Below, piece by piece: positions 25,993 to 34,922 of a DNA stretch of 64,000 nucleotides; within the stretch, counting starts at the first letter, position 1, and every line of letters starts with the position of its first letter. A model generated the notes under the pieces. That model had not been told where the DNA came from. It saw only the letters and a program-made list of their open reading frames with translations, and did no database searches. This DNA is from Achromobacter spanius (GTDB lineage: Bacteria; Pseudomonadota; Gammaproteobacteria; Burkholderiales; Burkholderiaceae_B). The position numbers were made by a program, and so were the translations under genes. The stretch is taken from assembly GCF_029637605.1 (NCBI RefSeq), contig NZ_CP121261.1:2232001-2296000 (forward strand), read 5' to 3'.

Positions 25993-26883
25993 TCAGCGCC
26001 CCTTCTTGCCGACGAGACGGCGCTTGAGCATGGGGATGACCAGGGCAATCGTGACCAGCACCGCTGTGACGAGGTTCAGGTCTTGCGCCTTCAGGCCGAT
26101 GAAATCGCTATTCAGCGCCAGCGCGATGAAGAAGCGGTAGACGATGGCGCCGATGATCACGGCCAGCGTCGCCAGCACCAGCTTGCGCGACGGCAGGATG
26201 CTTTCGCCGACGATCACCGCGGCCAGGCCGATCACGATGGTGCCGATGCCCATCGAAATATCCGCGCCGCCCTGCGTCTGCGCGAACAGCGCGCCGGCCA
26301 GCGCCACCAGGGCGTTGGACAAAGCCATGCCGCCCAGGATCATGCGGCCGGTGTTGACACCCTGCGCGCGGGCCATGCGGCCGTTGGAGCCGGTGGCGCG
26401 CAGCGCCAGGCCGCTTTGCGTGGCGAAGAACCAGTCCAGCGCCAGCTTCACCAGGATCACGATCACAATCAGGATCAGCGGACGCGCGACGTAGTCGGAA
26501 ATCCACTCCGGCTGCAAAATCGTGAACACGGTGGGCTCGGTGATCAGCGGCACGTTGGGCTTGCCCATGATGCGCAGGTTGATCGAGTACAGCGCGATCA
26601 TCATCAGGATGCTGGCCAGCAGGTCCATGATCTTCAGCTTCACGTTCAGCCAGCCCGTCACCAGCCCCGCCGCCGCGCCGGCGATAGTGGCGATGACCGT
26701 GGCGGAAAACGGGTCGGTCCCCGACGCGATCAGCGTGGCACAGACGGCGCCGCCCAGCGGAAAGCTGCCGTCAACGGTCAGGTCGGGGAAGCGCAGCAGG
26801 CGAAAGGAGATAAACACGCCCAAGGCCACCAGGCTGAAGATCAGCCCGATCTCCAACGCGCCTAACAACGAGAACAATGACAT
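25993..26883 (-). CDS. ABC transporter permease (TrpY-like, branched-chain permease fold)
   Basis: This 296-residue inner-membrane protein has about eight to nine hydrophobic spans and begins MSLFSLLGALEIGLIFSLVALG. Signature stretches include FPDLTVDGSFPLGGAV, ALRATGSNGRMARAQGVNTG and GGADISMGIGTIVIGLAAVIVGE, characteristic of permeases paired with ABC_sub_bind proteins. It is adjacent to the ATPase (one-base gap). It is separated from the binding-protein gene by a terminator and about 150 bp, so it may be expressed at a lower level by readthrough or from its own promoter. Confidence 0.9.
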   Translation of the reverse strand: MSLFSLLGALEIGLIFSLVALGVFISFRLLRFPDLTVDGSFPLGGAVCATLIASGTDPFSATVIATIAGAAAGLVTGWLNVKLKIMDLLASILMMIALYSINLRIMGKPNVPLITEPTVFTILQPEWISDYVARPLILIVIVILVKLALDWFFATQSGLALRATGSNGRMARAQGVNTGRMILGGMALSNALVALAGALFAQTQGGADISMGIGTIVIGLAAVIVGESILPSRKLVLATLAVIIGAIVYRFFIALALNSDFIGLKAQDLNLVTAVLVTIALVIPMLKRRLVGKKGR

Positions 26884-27036
26884 GGGTTAAATCCAATCAG
26901 GGTAAGGATGGTGCATATTAAAGACTTGAAACGTCGGATTTCTTGCGTTCCGGCATCAGTTTTACCCGAGCTTTCGCAATAAACGTTTCTCGGTTCGTCG
27001 GGGACGGGGCCGCCGCGCGCCCCAAAAAAACATAAC

Positions 27037-27072
27037 AAAAACCCCGCGCACGCCGCTTGAGCGTGGCGGGGT
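27037..27072 (-). terminator. Terminator/attenuator between binding protein and permease
   Basis: On the minus strand CCCCGCCACGC pairs imperfectly with GCGTGCGCGGGG, followed by TTTTTG. It lies 16 bp past the binding-protein stop and would reduce readthrough into permease and ATPase, giving excess receptor over transporter. Confidence 0.75.
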
Positions 27073-27087
27073 CTGGCCGGAGTCGCT

Positions 27088-28059
27088 TTACTTCACGACC
27101 ACCGCGGCCGACTTGATGACGTCTTCGGACAGGGTCACGCCCTGCTTCGCGGCGGCGCCCGGGTTCACGTAGAGTTCAAGCTTGGAGATGGTTTCCGACG
27201 GAATGGCGCCGGGCTTTTCGCCCTTGAGGATACGCACGACCACCCTGCCCGTCTGCATGCCCAGGTCGTGGTAGTTGATGCCCAGCGCCGCGATACCGCC
27301 GCGCTTGACGCTGTCGGTGTCGGAGGCAATCAGCGGGATCTTGGCGTCGTTGCCGACCTTGACCAGGGATTCATACGCCGACACGACGTTGTTGTCGGTG
27401 TTGGTGTAGATGACGTCAACCTTGCCGATCAGGCTGCGCGCGGCGGAAGCCACGTCCACCGAACGCGGGGCGGCGGCTTCGACCAGGCTCATGCCCGACT
27501 TGGGCAGGATTTCCTGAAGCTTCTTCACCACCACGACCGAGTTGGCTTCGCCCGGGTTGTAGACGATGCCCACGCGCTTGGCGTTGGGCACGATTTTCTT
27601 GATGAGTTCAACCTGCTTTTCCAGCGCCAGCATGTCCGACACGCCGGTCACGTTGGTGCCCGTGGCGTCCATGCTCTTGACCAGTTGGGCGGCCACGGGG
27701 TCGGTCACGGCGGAATACACCACCGGCACGTCCTTGGTGGCGGCCACGACAGCCTGGGCCGACGGCGTGGCGATGGCCACGATGGCGTCCGGGCGGTCAC
27801 CCACGAACTTGCGGGCGATCTGCGCGGCGGTGCCGTTGTTGCCCTGCGCGCTTTGGTACTGCCATTTCAGGTTCTTGCCGGATTCAAAACCGGCTTGCTT
27901 GAGGGCGTCTTGCACCCCGTCACGCACGGCATCCAGCGCCGGGTGCTCGACGATGGCGGTCACCGCCACCGATTTTTGCTGCGCGGACACCGGCGCGGCG
28001 ATAGCCATTGCCAGCGCCATGGCGCCAACCGTCAGAAAATGTTTTTTTCCGATCAGCAT
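27088..28059 (-). CDS. ABC transporter substrate-binding protein (ABC_sub_bind/TrpX family)
   Basis: The 323-residue precursor has a signal peptide MLIGKKHFLTVGAMALAMAI ending near VSAQQ, then VAVTAIVEHPALDAVRDGVQDAL, the classic opening of this family. Further signatures are VYSAVTDPVAAQLV, RVGIVYNPGEANS and the C-terminal GINYHDLGMQTGRVVVRILKGEKP. The start at 28059 has AGGAG eight bases upstream. An in-frame ATG 11 codons earlier lacks a ribosome site. The natural ligand is unknown, with aromatic amino acids a possibility. Confidence 0.92.
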   Translation of the reverse strand: MLIGKKHFLTVGAMALAMAIAAPVSAQQKSVAVTAIVEHPALDAVRDGVQDALKQAGFESGKNLKWQYQSAQGNNGTAAQIARKFVGDRPDAIVAIATPSAQAVVAATKDVPVVYSAVTDPVAAQLVKSMDATGTNVTGVSDMLALEKQVELIKKIVPNAKRVGIVYNPGEANSVVVVKKLQEILPKSGMSLVEAAAPRSVDVASAARSLIGKVDVIYTNTDNNVVSAYESLVKVGNDAKIPLIASDTDSVKRGGIAALGINYHDLGMQTGRVVVRILKGEKPGAIPSETISKLELYVNPGAAAKQGVTLSEDVIKSAAVVVK

Positions 28060-28105
28060 ACTAAGCTCCTTGAACCCTTGGTTTTTGTTCATTACTACAA
28101 CTGCG

Positions 28106-28123
28106 CCGGCGGCTTCCCGCCGG
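28106..28123 (-). promoter_or_regulatory. Hairpin in the 5' leader of the binding-protein gene
   Basis: A 7-bp perfect stem (CCGGCGG/CCGCCGG) with a four-base loop lies 47-64 bp upstream of the start and has no U-run after it. It may stabilise the mRNA or be fortuitous in GC-rich DNA. I see no T-box or other known riboswitch. Confidence 0.3.
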
Positions 28124-28330
28124 TCGGTCAGCCGTAAAGCCGTATAGTCTAACTTGCCGCCAGACAAAAGAATTTGCGGGGAATCCCTGAAATGGTGCAT
28201 GCCAATCAGGCATGCTCCAAGCCGGGGCGCGCGGCGCCAATATACTAAATATCGCCACCCGGGCTCTTGCTGCCCGCGCTTCATCCAGCAGCCCCGGGGC
28301 AACCCGTCAGACGCATCCAAAGGCCTCACC

Positions 28331-29287
28331 ATGATCAAACGCGCGCTGGGCCGTTCCGGCCTGCAAGTTCCCCCGCTTACCTTCGGCGGCAACGTCTTCG
28401 GCTGGACCGTCGACGAAGCCGGCGCCTTTTCCCTGCTGGACGCCATGGTGGACGCGGGCCTGAATTTCATCGACACGGCCGACGTGTATTCGCGCTGGGC
28501 CCCCGGCAACCAGGGTGGCGAATCCGAAACCCTGATCGGCAAATGGCTCAAGCGATCCGGCAAGCGCGACCGCGTGATGATCGCCACCAAGGTCGGCATG
28601 GAAATGGGCCCTGACGCGGTGGGCTTGTCGCCCGCATACATCCGCCGTGCGCTCGAGGCCTCGCTGGCCCGGCTGCAAACCGACTACGTGGACTTGTACC
28701 AGTCGCACAAGGACGACCCGGACACGCCGCTGACCGACACGCTGGCCGAATACGCCAAGCACATTGAAGCCGGCAAGGTGCGCGCCATTGGCGCGTCGAA
28801 CTACACGGCGGTGCGCCTGTCCGAAGCGCTGATCGCGGCCGAACGCCACGACCTGCCGCGCTACGAAAGCATCCAGCCCGAATACAACCTGTACAACCGC
28901 GCGTCCTTTGAATCCGGCTTGCAAAGCCTGGTGAAGACGCAGCAAATGGGCACGATCAACTACTACGCGCTGGCCAGCGGCTTTCTTAGCGGCAAGTACC
29001 GCAGCGCGGCCGATGCCGGCAAAAGCGCGCGCGGCCAGAAGATTGTGGACACGTATCTGAACGAACGCGGCATGCGCATCCTGAGGGCGCTGGACGAGGT
29101 CTCGGAAGACGCCGGCTGCACGCCCGCGCAAGCCGCGTTGGCCTGGCAGATTGCGCAGCCCGGCATCACCTCGCCCATCGTCAGCGCCACGTCCCTGGCG
29201 CAGCTGGACGAACTGGTGAAAGCCGCCAGCTTGACGCTGACGCATGACCAGTTGACCAAGCTGAGCCAGGCCAGCGAGTGGCGCTGA
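28331..29287 (+). CDS. Aldo/keto reductase
   Basis: This NADPH-dependent oxidoreductase of 318 residues is predicted to be a cytoplasmic TIM barrel. The catalytic tetrad is readable: Asp and Tyr in NFIDTADVYSRW, Lys in MIATKVGMEM and His in YVDLYQSHKDDPDTP. The C-terminal cofactor segment is ITSPIVSATSLAQLDELV. It belongs to the YajO/YghZ-like group that reduces aldehydes or ketones. The substrate is not evident. The ATG at 28331 begins MIKRALGRSGLQVPPL, the usual opening. It is divergent from the ABC binding protein and convergent with the next gene. Confidence 0.92.
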   Translation: MIKRALGRSGLQVPPLTFGGNVFGWTVDEAGAFSLLDAMVDAGLNFIDTADVYSRWAPGNQGGESETLIGKWLKRSGKRDRVMIATKVGMEMGPDAVGLSPAYIRRALEASLARLQTDYVDLYQSHKDDPDTPLTDTLAEYAKHIEAGKVRAIGASNYTAVRLSEALIAAERHDLPRYESIQPEYNLYNRASFESGLQSLVKTQQMGTINYYALASGFLSGKYRSAADAGKSARGQKIVDTYLNERGMRILRALDEVSEDAGCTPAQAALAWQIAQPGITSPIVSATSLAQLDELVKAASLTLTHDQLTKLSQASEWR

Positions 29288-29297
29288 CGAGGCCCCA

Positions 29298-29324
29298 GCG
29301 CCGCTAGTGGCAACTTAGCGGCGC
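29298..29324. terminator. Bidirectional hairpin between convergent genes
   Basis: GCGCCGCTA and TAGCGGCGC form a perfect 9-bp stem with a 9-base loop in the 42-bp gap between the aldo/keto reductase and the binding-protein gene. T-runs are absent, so it would be a weak or Rho-assisted terminator. Confidence 0.5.
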
Positions 29325-29329
29325 CCCCA

Positions 29330-30301
29330 TCAATCCAGCGTCACGCCGGAATCCTTCACCACTTTCGCCCAGCGAGTCACCTCGCTGTCAACGAACTTGC
29401 CGAAGGCGGGGCCCGTCATGTTGGGCACCGCCGAACCGTTGCCGGCCCAGGTTTCCTTCAACTTCGGCGTATTCAGCGCCTTGGTGATTTCAGACGCCAT
29501 CTTGTCGACCGCCTCTTGCGGCGTGCCGGCCGGCGCCCAGATGGCGTACCACGTGGACACCACGTAATTCGGCACACCCGCCTGGGCAGCGGTGGGCACG
29601 TCGGGCAAGGAAGCCGACCGCTCGGTGGCGGCCACGGCCAGGGGCTTGATCGCCCCCGCGCGAATGTGGCCGGCCGAGGATCCCAGGCCGTCGAACGCCA
29701 TGTCCACCTGTCCGCCGATCAGCGCCGACAACATAGGTCCCGCCCCCTGATAGGGCACGTCGACCAACTTGATGCCCGTCTGCATGGCGAACAGCTCGCC
29801 CGCCAGATGGTGCGTGCTGCCCTTGCCGGCCGTGCCGTAGTTGATTTCGCCGGGATGCTTCTTGGCATAGTCGATGAACTCCTGCAGCGTCTTGACCGGC
29901 AGCTTGCCGGGGTTGATCACCACCACTTGCGGTGGCTGCGCCACCAGTGCGACAGGCGCGAAGTCCTTCTGGATGTTGTAGCTGAGGTTTTTGTAGAGCG
30001 AGGGAGCCAGCGCATGGTGCGCGCCGCCCATGAAGAAGGTGTAGCCGTCGGGCTTGGCCTTGGCCGCCACACCGGCGCCCACTGTGCCGCCCGCGCCGCC
30101 CTTGTTGTCGATGACGACCGTCTGGCCCAACTGCATGGTCAGTTGCTGGGCCAGCGGACGGGCGAAGGTGTCCGTGCCGCCGCCAGCGGGGAACGGAACA
30201 ATCAAGGTGATGGCGCGCTCTGGCCATTGCGCGGCGGCCGAGCCGCCGAAACCCAGGGCTGCCACGGCGAATACGGCCGCGGCGATCGTGCGAACTTTCA
30301 T
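29330..30301 (-). CDS. Tripartite tricarboxylate transporter (Bug) substrate-binding protein
   Basis: The 323-residue periplasmic receptor has a signal peptide ending GGSAAAQ, then WPERAITLIVPFPAGGGTDTFARPL, the hallmark of the family. It also has VIDNKGGAGGTVGAGVAAKAKPDGYT and GEINYGTAGKGSTHHLAGELF. No TctA/TctB membrane subunits lie nearby, so it is an orphan receptor. Position downstream of the malonate genes suggests a dicarboxylate or acyl ligand, but a terminator at 30425-30455 separates them. The ligand is unknown. Confidence 0.93.
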   Translation of the reverse strand: MKVRTIAAAVFAVAALGFGGSAAAQWPERAITLIVPFPAGGGTDTFARPLAQQLTMQLGQTVVIDNKGGAGGTVGAGVAAKAKPDGYTFFMGGAHHALAPSLYKNLSYNIQKDFAPVALVAQPPQVVVINPGKLPVKTLQEFIDYAKKHPGEINYGTAGKGSTHHLAGELFAMQTGIKLVDVPYQGAGPMLSALIGGQVDMAFDGLGSSAGHIRAGAIKPLAVAATERSASLPDVPTAAQAGVPNYVVSTWYAIWAPAGTPQEAVDKMASEITKALNTPKLKETWAGNGSAVPNMTGPAFGKFVDSEVTRWAKVVKDSGVTLD

Positions 30302-30424
30302 AATGTCTCCTCTTGCTGCATCACGGGGACGGCGCGGTTGTCTGCGTCTCGTCTCTTGAATTTTTTATTGAATGAAGCTGCCAGGACTGCATAGCGGGGA
30401 TCGGGTCGGCGTCGCCTCCTTGGA

Positions 30425-30455
30425 AGAAAAAAATGCCGGCCCCTGAAGGCCGGCA
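30425..30455 (-). terminator. Strong Rho-independent terminator after matB
   Basis: On the minus strand TGCCGGCC/GGCCGGCA forms an 8-bp stem with a 6-base loop, followed by seven T residues. It is 13 bp beyond the matB stop and ends the malonate operon before the binding-protein gene. Confidence 0.88.
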
Positions 30456-30468
30456 CTGATGGTTGGCG

Positions 30469-32010
30469 TCAGAGCGCCTGATAGGTTTCGCGCAGCACGT
30501 TCTTTTGCACCTTGCCCATGGTGTTGCGCGGCAGTTGGTCGATGATGTGCACGCGCTTGGGCACCTTGAAGTTCGCAATGCGCGACTTCAGTTCGCGCTG
30601 CATGGCATCCGCGTCCAGTGACACGCCGTCCTTGGGCACCACCACCGCGACCACGGCTTCGCCGAAATCCGGATGCGGCACGCCGATGACGGCCGATTCA
30701 GCCACGCCGGGCATGTCGTCGATCAGGGTTTCAATTTCCTTGGGATAGACGTTGAAGCCGCCCGAGATGATCAGGTCCTTGCTGCGGCCCACGATGGACA
30801 GGTAATCGGCCGGCGCTTCGTGGCCAGCGGATTCGCCGCCCCAGCGGCCGACGTCGCCCGTCTTGAACCAGCCGTCTTCGGTGAATTCCTCGCGGGTTTT
30901 TTCCGGCATGCGCCAGTAGCCCGAGAACACGTTGGGGCCACGCACCTGCACGTTGCCGATCTCGCCCGGTGCGAGCGCCACGCCCGCGTCGTCCACCACC
31001 CGCACTTGCACACCCGGCAGCGCGCGGCCGACGGTGCCGGCCAGGCGCTCGCCCAGCTTTGCGTCGTAAGGGTTGGACGTCAGCATGACGGTTTCGCTCA
31101 TGCCGTAGCGTTCCAGGATGGCGTGGCCGCTGCGCGACTTGAAGTCCGAAAACGTTTCGGCCAGCAGCGGCGCGGAACCCGAGATGAACAAACGCATGTT
31201 GGCGCACACCGCGCGGTCAAAGCGCGGGTCGGCCAGCAGGCGCACATAGTAGGTGGGCACGCCCATCATCACCGTACTTTGCGGCAGATAGCGCAGCGCC
31301 TGGTCGGTGTCCAGCTTGGGCAGCCAGATCATTTTGGCGCCCGCCAGCAAAGCCCCGTGCGAAGCCACGAACAAACCGTGCACGTGGAAGATGGGCAGCA
31401 TGTGCAGCAGCACGTCGTCTTCGCGCCAGCCCCAGTATTTGTGCAGCACCTGCGCGTTGGCGGCCAGGTTGCCGTGCGACAGCATCGCGCCCTTGCTGCG
31501 GCCGGTGGTGCCGGACGTGTACAGGATGGCGGCCAGGTCTTCCGGCTTGCGCTCCACGGTCTTGAACGTTTGCGGCTGGCCGCCCGCGGCGTCCAGCAGC
31601 GTGCCCGTGCGGTCTTCGTCCAGCGTGTAGACGTGCGCGCAGCCGGCCTTGTCGGCGGCGCGTTGCACCCAATCCTGGTTCTTGCTGGCGCAGACCACGA
31701 CGGCCGGCTCGGCGTTACCCAGGAAGTACTCGATCTCGGCTTCGCGGTAGGCCGTGTTCAGCGGCAGGTACACCAGGCCGGCGCGCAAGGTGGCCAGATA
31801 CAGCAGCAGCGCTTCCGGCGACTTCTCCACTTGCACCGCCACGCGCGACCCGTCGGGCAGGTCCAGCGACGTCAGCAGGTTGGCCAGGCACGCGGAGGCG
31901 CGGTCGATGTCATCCCAGGTGTATTCAAGGTCGGGCGTTTCCAGCGCGACTTTGCTGCGATCTTTGGGGAAGCCGCCTTGCAGGACAGCATAGAGGTTGG
32001 CGTTGCTCAC
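30469..32010 (-). CDS. matB: Malonyl-CoA synthetase
   Basis: This AMP-forming ligase activates malonate to malonyl-CoA using ATP and CoA. The 513-residue protein has the P-loop AILYTSGTTGRSKGAMLSH, MLPIFHVHGLFVA, VMMGVPTYYVRLL, A5-like ERYGMSETVMLTSNP, the hinge WFKTGDVGRW and the C-terminal catalytic Lys in PRNTMGKVQKN. The HVHGLF and GVPTYYVRLL segments fit the MatB subfamily. The nearby decarboxylase and GntR regulator support the assignment. It starts five bases after the preceding enoyl-CoA hydratase gene. Confidence 0.9.
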   Translation of the reverse strand: MSNANLYAVLQGGFPKDRSKVALETPDLEYTWDDIDRASACLANLLTSLDLPDGSRVAVQVEKSPEALLLYLATLRAGLVYLPLNTAYREAEIEYFLGNAEPAVVVCASKNQDWVQRAADKAGCAHVYTLDEDRTGTLLDAAGGQPQTFKTVERKPEDLAAILYTSGTTGRSKGAMLSHGNLAANAQVLHKYWGWREDDVLLHMLPIFHVHGLFVASHGALLAGAKMIWLPKLDTDQALRYLPQSTVMMGVPTYYVRLLADPRFDRAVCANMRLFISGSAPLLAETFSDFKSRSGHAILERYGMSETVMLTSNPYDAKLGERLAGTVGRALPGVQVRVVDDAGVALAPGEIGNVQVRGPNVFSGYWRMPEKTREEFTEDGWFKTGDVGRWGGESAGHEAPADYLSIVGRSKDLIISGGFNVYPKEIETLIDDMPGVAESAVIGVPHPDFGEAVVAVVVPKDGVSLDADAMQRELKSRIANFKVPKRVHIIDQLPRNTMGKVQKNVLRETYQAL

Positions 32011-32015
32011 CTTGG

Positions 32016-32807
32016 TCAGTCTCCGGAAAAGGAAGGATCTACGCCGGCCAGGAACGCGCGCACGCCTTCCTGGTGGTCCCGGCTTTCGGCATAGGAGAAA
32101 TAAGCTTGATATTCGTCTTCGGTCAAGGCGCCGCCTTGGGCAAGCCTGGCCGACAGGCGTTTATTGATGCGGGCGGCCAACGGCGCGCCCTGGCAGATGC
32201 GTTCGGCGCTGCGGCGCGCGGCATCGGCGACCTGCTCATCCGGCACGATGCGCGTCAGCAAGCCCAGGCCATGGGCCTCGTCGGCGCCGAACACGCGGCC
32301 TTCCAGCAGGATGGCCAGCGTGGCCGCGCGTCCGACCAGCGCCAGCAGGCCGCGCATTTCATCAGGCGCCATGGGAAAACCCAGGCGGTTGATCGGCACG
32401 CCGAAACGGGCCGAGGCGCCGGCGATGCGCAGGTCGCACTGGCTGGCGATCTCCAGCCCGCCGCCCACACACACGCCTTCAATCTGCGCCACTACCGGAT
32501 GCGGGCAATTGGCCACCGCTTGCAGGGCCGGCGCCAGGATGTCGCGGTGATAGCGCTGCACGCCCGCCATGTTGGCGCGCTGGGCGGGGAACTCGCGGAT
32601 GTCCGCGCCTGCCGCGAAATTGCCGCCTTCGCCGCGCACGATCACGCAGCGCAAGGCGTCGTCGGCAGCCACGCGCGTGAACACGTCGCGCAGTTCGCCC
32701 CACATGCCCACCGTTATCGCGTTCAGGCGCCCTGGGTGCGATAGCGTCACCCAGGCCAAGGCCCCTTCGCGTTCCAGCCGCACGCGGCCGGTCACGTCTT
32801 GCGTCAT
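32016..32807 (-). CDS. Enoyl-CoA hydratase/isomerase family protein in the malonate locus
   Basis: This 263-residue crotonase-fold enzyme has an oxyanion-hole pair in GGNFAAGADIREF and GVCVGGGLEIASQCDLRIA. The first catalytic Glu (GGGLE) is present. The second acidic position is not obvious in the FGVPINRLGFPMAP region. Possible reactions are hydration, isomerisation or hydrolysis of an acyl-CoA. It is inserted between matA and matB, which is not part of the textbook matABC operon, so it may extend malonate or malonyl-CoA metabolism. The substrate is unknown. Confidence 0.85.
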   Translation of the reverse strand: MTQDVTGRVRLEREGALAWVTLSHPGRLNAITVGMWGELRDVFTRVAADDALRCVIVRGEGGNFAAGADIREFPAQRANMAGVQRYHRDILAPALQAVANCPHPVVAQIEGVCVGGGLEIASQCDLRIAGASARFGVPINRLGFPMAPDEMRGLLALVGRAATLAILLEGRVFGADEAHGLGLLTRIVPDEQVADAARRSAERICQGAPLAARINKRLSARLAQGGALTEDEYQAYFSYAESRDHQEGVRAFLAGVDPSFSGD

Positions 32808-32861
32808 GTCCCCTACCCTTTTTTATTGATATGTCTTGCTGTCGTCGCCGGGCAATGGCAA

Positions 32862-34178
32862 TCAGGCCACGCGCCCCACGCCTCGGCTGACCTGGGGCTT
32901 GCCTTCGCCCAGGCGCGCCAGGTTGGTGTCGAGTTCGTCCAGGTCGTACAGGTAATTGACCATCATCGCGCAGGATTGCTTGAGCCCCTTGGTTGATGTA
33001 TCAGCCGCCCAGTTCAAGCGTTCAATGCGCGCGCCGTTGCCCAGGTGAAAGCGCGCCACCGGGTCCAGCGGCAAGCCGTTTTTCATGGATTGCAGATAGG
33101 TCGCGGCCAGGCGGAAGCCGGCGCGCTTGACCACATCGGACGCCGGGCCCTGCGCGGCCTTGGCCAGACGCGACACCCAACGCTGCCCGTCCGGCACGCC
33201 TTCGCGCTTGCGGTCCTTGGTGCGCGATTTATCTTCGCGCACGATGGCCTCCACGGCGTCGGCGTCCAGCTTGCCCAGCCAGTCGGCAAAACCGGGGATG
33301 GGCGACAGCGTGGCAAAGTTCTTCAGCTTGGGCAGTTCTTCCAGCAGTTGCTCCACCACGCGCTTGAGCAGGAAGTTGCCGAAGCTGATGCCCTTCAGGC
33401 CGGGCTGCGTATTCGAAATGGAATAGAAGATGGCCCAGCGCGCCTTGTCCAGATCCTGCGGCGGCAGCGTGCTGTCCAGCAGCACCTGCACGTTGTCGGC
33501 CATGTTGCCGGCAAACGCCACTTCCACGAAGATCAGCGGCACGCCTGGCATCTGCGGATGGAAATAGGCGTAGCAGCGGCGGTCGGGCGACACGCGGCGG
33601 CGCAGATCATCCCATGACGTGATCTCGTGCACGGCTTCGTACAGGATCAGTTTTTCCAGCAGCGAGGCGGGTGAATCCCAGGTCAGCGGGCGCAGTTCCA
33701 GCAAGCCCACGTCAAACCATGCCGACAGCAAGCCTTCCAGTTCCTTGTCCAGCCCCTGGATGCCGGACACCTGCTTGCGCCAGCGCAGCATGTCGGCCCG
33801 CAGATCCACCAGGAAGCGCAAGCCATGCGGCAAGGCGTTGAAGCGCTTGAACAGGCGCGTGCCTTCGCCACCATCGGCCGCGAAGGTGGCGCGCACTTGC
33901 GCCAGCGCAGCCAGCATCAGCCGGCGGTCTTTGCCGTCGGCCGCGCTGTACTGCTCGCACCAGCGGCGCGCCAGCTTGTTGGCGGCCACATCGGTCAGGC
34001 GCGCTTCGAACAGGCGGCGCACGTCGGATTCGCTGGGCAGGCGCCCGCGTTCCCATAGCTTGCCCAGCCGCGTCATCAGGCTGGCGCCTTCGGCCGCGGC
34101 GGCGGCATCGATCAGTTCGGGGTCGGGTTCAGGCGTGCGAGCGCCCCGCGCGGGCGCGAGATTGGCGGGTACGGACAT
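32862..34178 (-). CDS. matA: Malonyl-CoA decarboxylase
   Basis: This enzyme converts malonyl-CoA to acetyl-CoA and CO2. The 438-residue protein has the N-terminal helical domain and the catalytic GNAT-like domain. Visible landmarks are WDDLRRRVSPDRRCYAYFHP, VEVAFAGNMADNVQVLLD, the SISNTQPGLKGISFGNFLLK segment, FATLSPIPGFADWL and the C-terminal ARFHLGNGARIERLNWAAD, with KGLKQSCAMMVNYLYDLD near the end. The start codon lies inside the end of the upstream GntR gene (50-bp overlap). With matB it allows growth on malonate through acetyl-CoA. Confidence 0.93.
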   Translation of the reverse strand: MSVPANLAPARGARTPEPDPELIDAAAAAEGASLMTRLGKLWERGRLPSESDVRRLFEARLTDVAANKLARRWCEQYSAADGKDRRLMLAALAQVRATFAADGGEGTRLFKRFNALPHGLRFLVDLRADMLRWRKQVSGIQGLDKELEGLLSAWFDVGLLELRPLTWDSPASLLEKLILYEAVHEITSWDDLRRRVSPDRRCYAYFHPQMPGVPLIFVEVAFAGNMADNVQVLLDSTLPPQDLDKARWAIFYSISNTQPGLKGISFGNFLLKRVVEQLLEELPKLKNFATLSPIPGFADWLGKLDADAVEAIVREDKSRTKDRKREGVPDGQRWVSRLAKAAQGPASDVVKRAGFRLAATYLQSMKNGLPLDPVARFHLGNGARIERLNWAADTSTKGLKQSCAMMVNYLYDLDELDTNLARLGEGKPQVSRGVGRVA

Positions 34179-34881
34179 GGGCGGGCTCCTGGATAACGAT
34201 GGGATCGGTCAAGACCGGGTCGGCGGCGTCTTCATTGGCCAATGCGCGCAGGGCTTCCAACTGCCGCATCAGATGGGTGTGGGCCAGCGCCTGGGCGGCG
34301 TCGCTGTCGTGCGCTTTCAGCGCATCGAAAATGGCCAGGTGTTCGGCGCAGGACTGCTGGATGCGCCCGGGCCGCGCCAGGCTGCGATGGCGCGACAGGC
34401 TGAGCACCTTGCGCAGGTTGCCCACCATGTCCGACAGCCATTGGTTGCCGGCCAGCGCCTGCACGGCTTCGTGGATCAGGTAATTGGTTTGGTAGTAGGC
34501 GTCGATACGGCCGGCGCGCGCGTGGCCGGCAAGTTCGGCATGCAGCGGCTCAAGCGCCGCCAGTTCTTCGTCGCTGGCCTTGCGCGCGGCTTCGAAGGCG
34601 CAACGCCCTTCCAGCATGGCCATCAGCGGGAAGATGTCTTCCAGGTCTTGCGTGGACAGTTCGTTGACAAAGCAGCCACGCCGGGGCTCCAACCGCACCA
34701 GCCCTTCGGTGGCAAGCACCTTCAGCGCTTCCCGCAACGGCGTGCGGGAAATGCCCATTTCGCCGGCCAGGCGCAGTTCGTCGATCCACTCGCCATTGCA
34801 CAGCGCACGCGCGTGAATCATGGCGCGCAGGCGATCCGCGACTTCCAGGTAGAGGGCTTGACGGACGATGGGTTGGCTCAT
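34129..34881 (-). CDS. matR: GntR family regulator (FCD subfamily), probable malonate regulator
   Basis: The 250-residue protein has an N-terminal winged helix (LRLAGEMGISRTPLREALKVLATEGLV, EPRRGCFV) and an FCD ligand-binding domain with DLEDIFPLMAMLEGRCAFEAA and metal-type His residues in NYLIHEAVQALAGN. It is first in the mat operon and overlaps matA, so it is probably autoregulatory and responds to malonate or malonyl-CoA. A perfect palindrome at 34923-34936 is the likely operator. The matR symbol rests on position. Confidence 0.85.
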   Translation of the reverse strand: MSQPIVRQALYLEVADRLRAMIHARALCNGEWIDELRLAGEMGISRTPLREALKVLATEGLVRLEPRRGCFVNELSTQDLEDIFPLMAMLEGRCAFEAARKASDEELAALEPLHAELAGHARAGRIDAYYQTNYLIHEAVQALAGNQWLSDMVGNLRKVLSLSRHRSLARPGRIQQSCAEHLAIFDALKAHDSDAAQALAHTHLMRQLEALRALANEDAADPVLTDPIVIQEPAHVRTRQSRARAGRSHA

Positions 34882-34922
34882 GGGGCGGCGGTTTGAATTG
34901 ACGCCGATATTTGGCGCCGTAA

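Noticed and set aside
28060..28330. T-box or tryptophan leader before the TrpX-like gene
   Set aside because: Only a simple 7-bp hairpin is present. There is no T-box core sequence, no Trp-rich leader peptide and no antiterminator arrangement.
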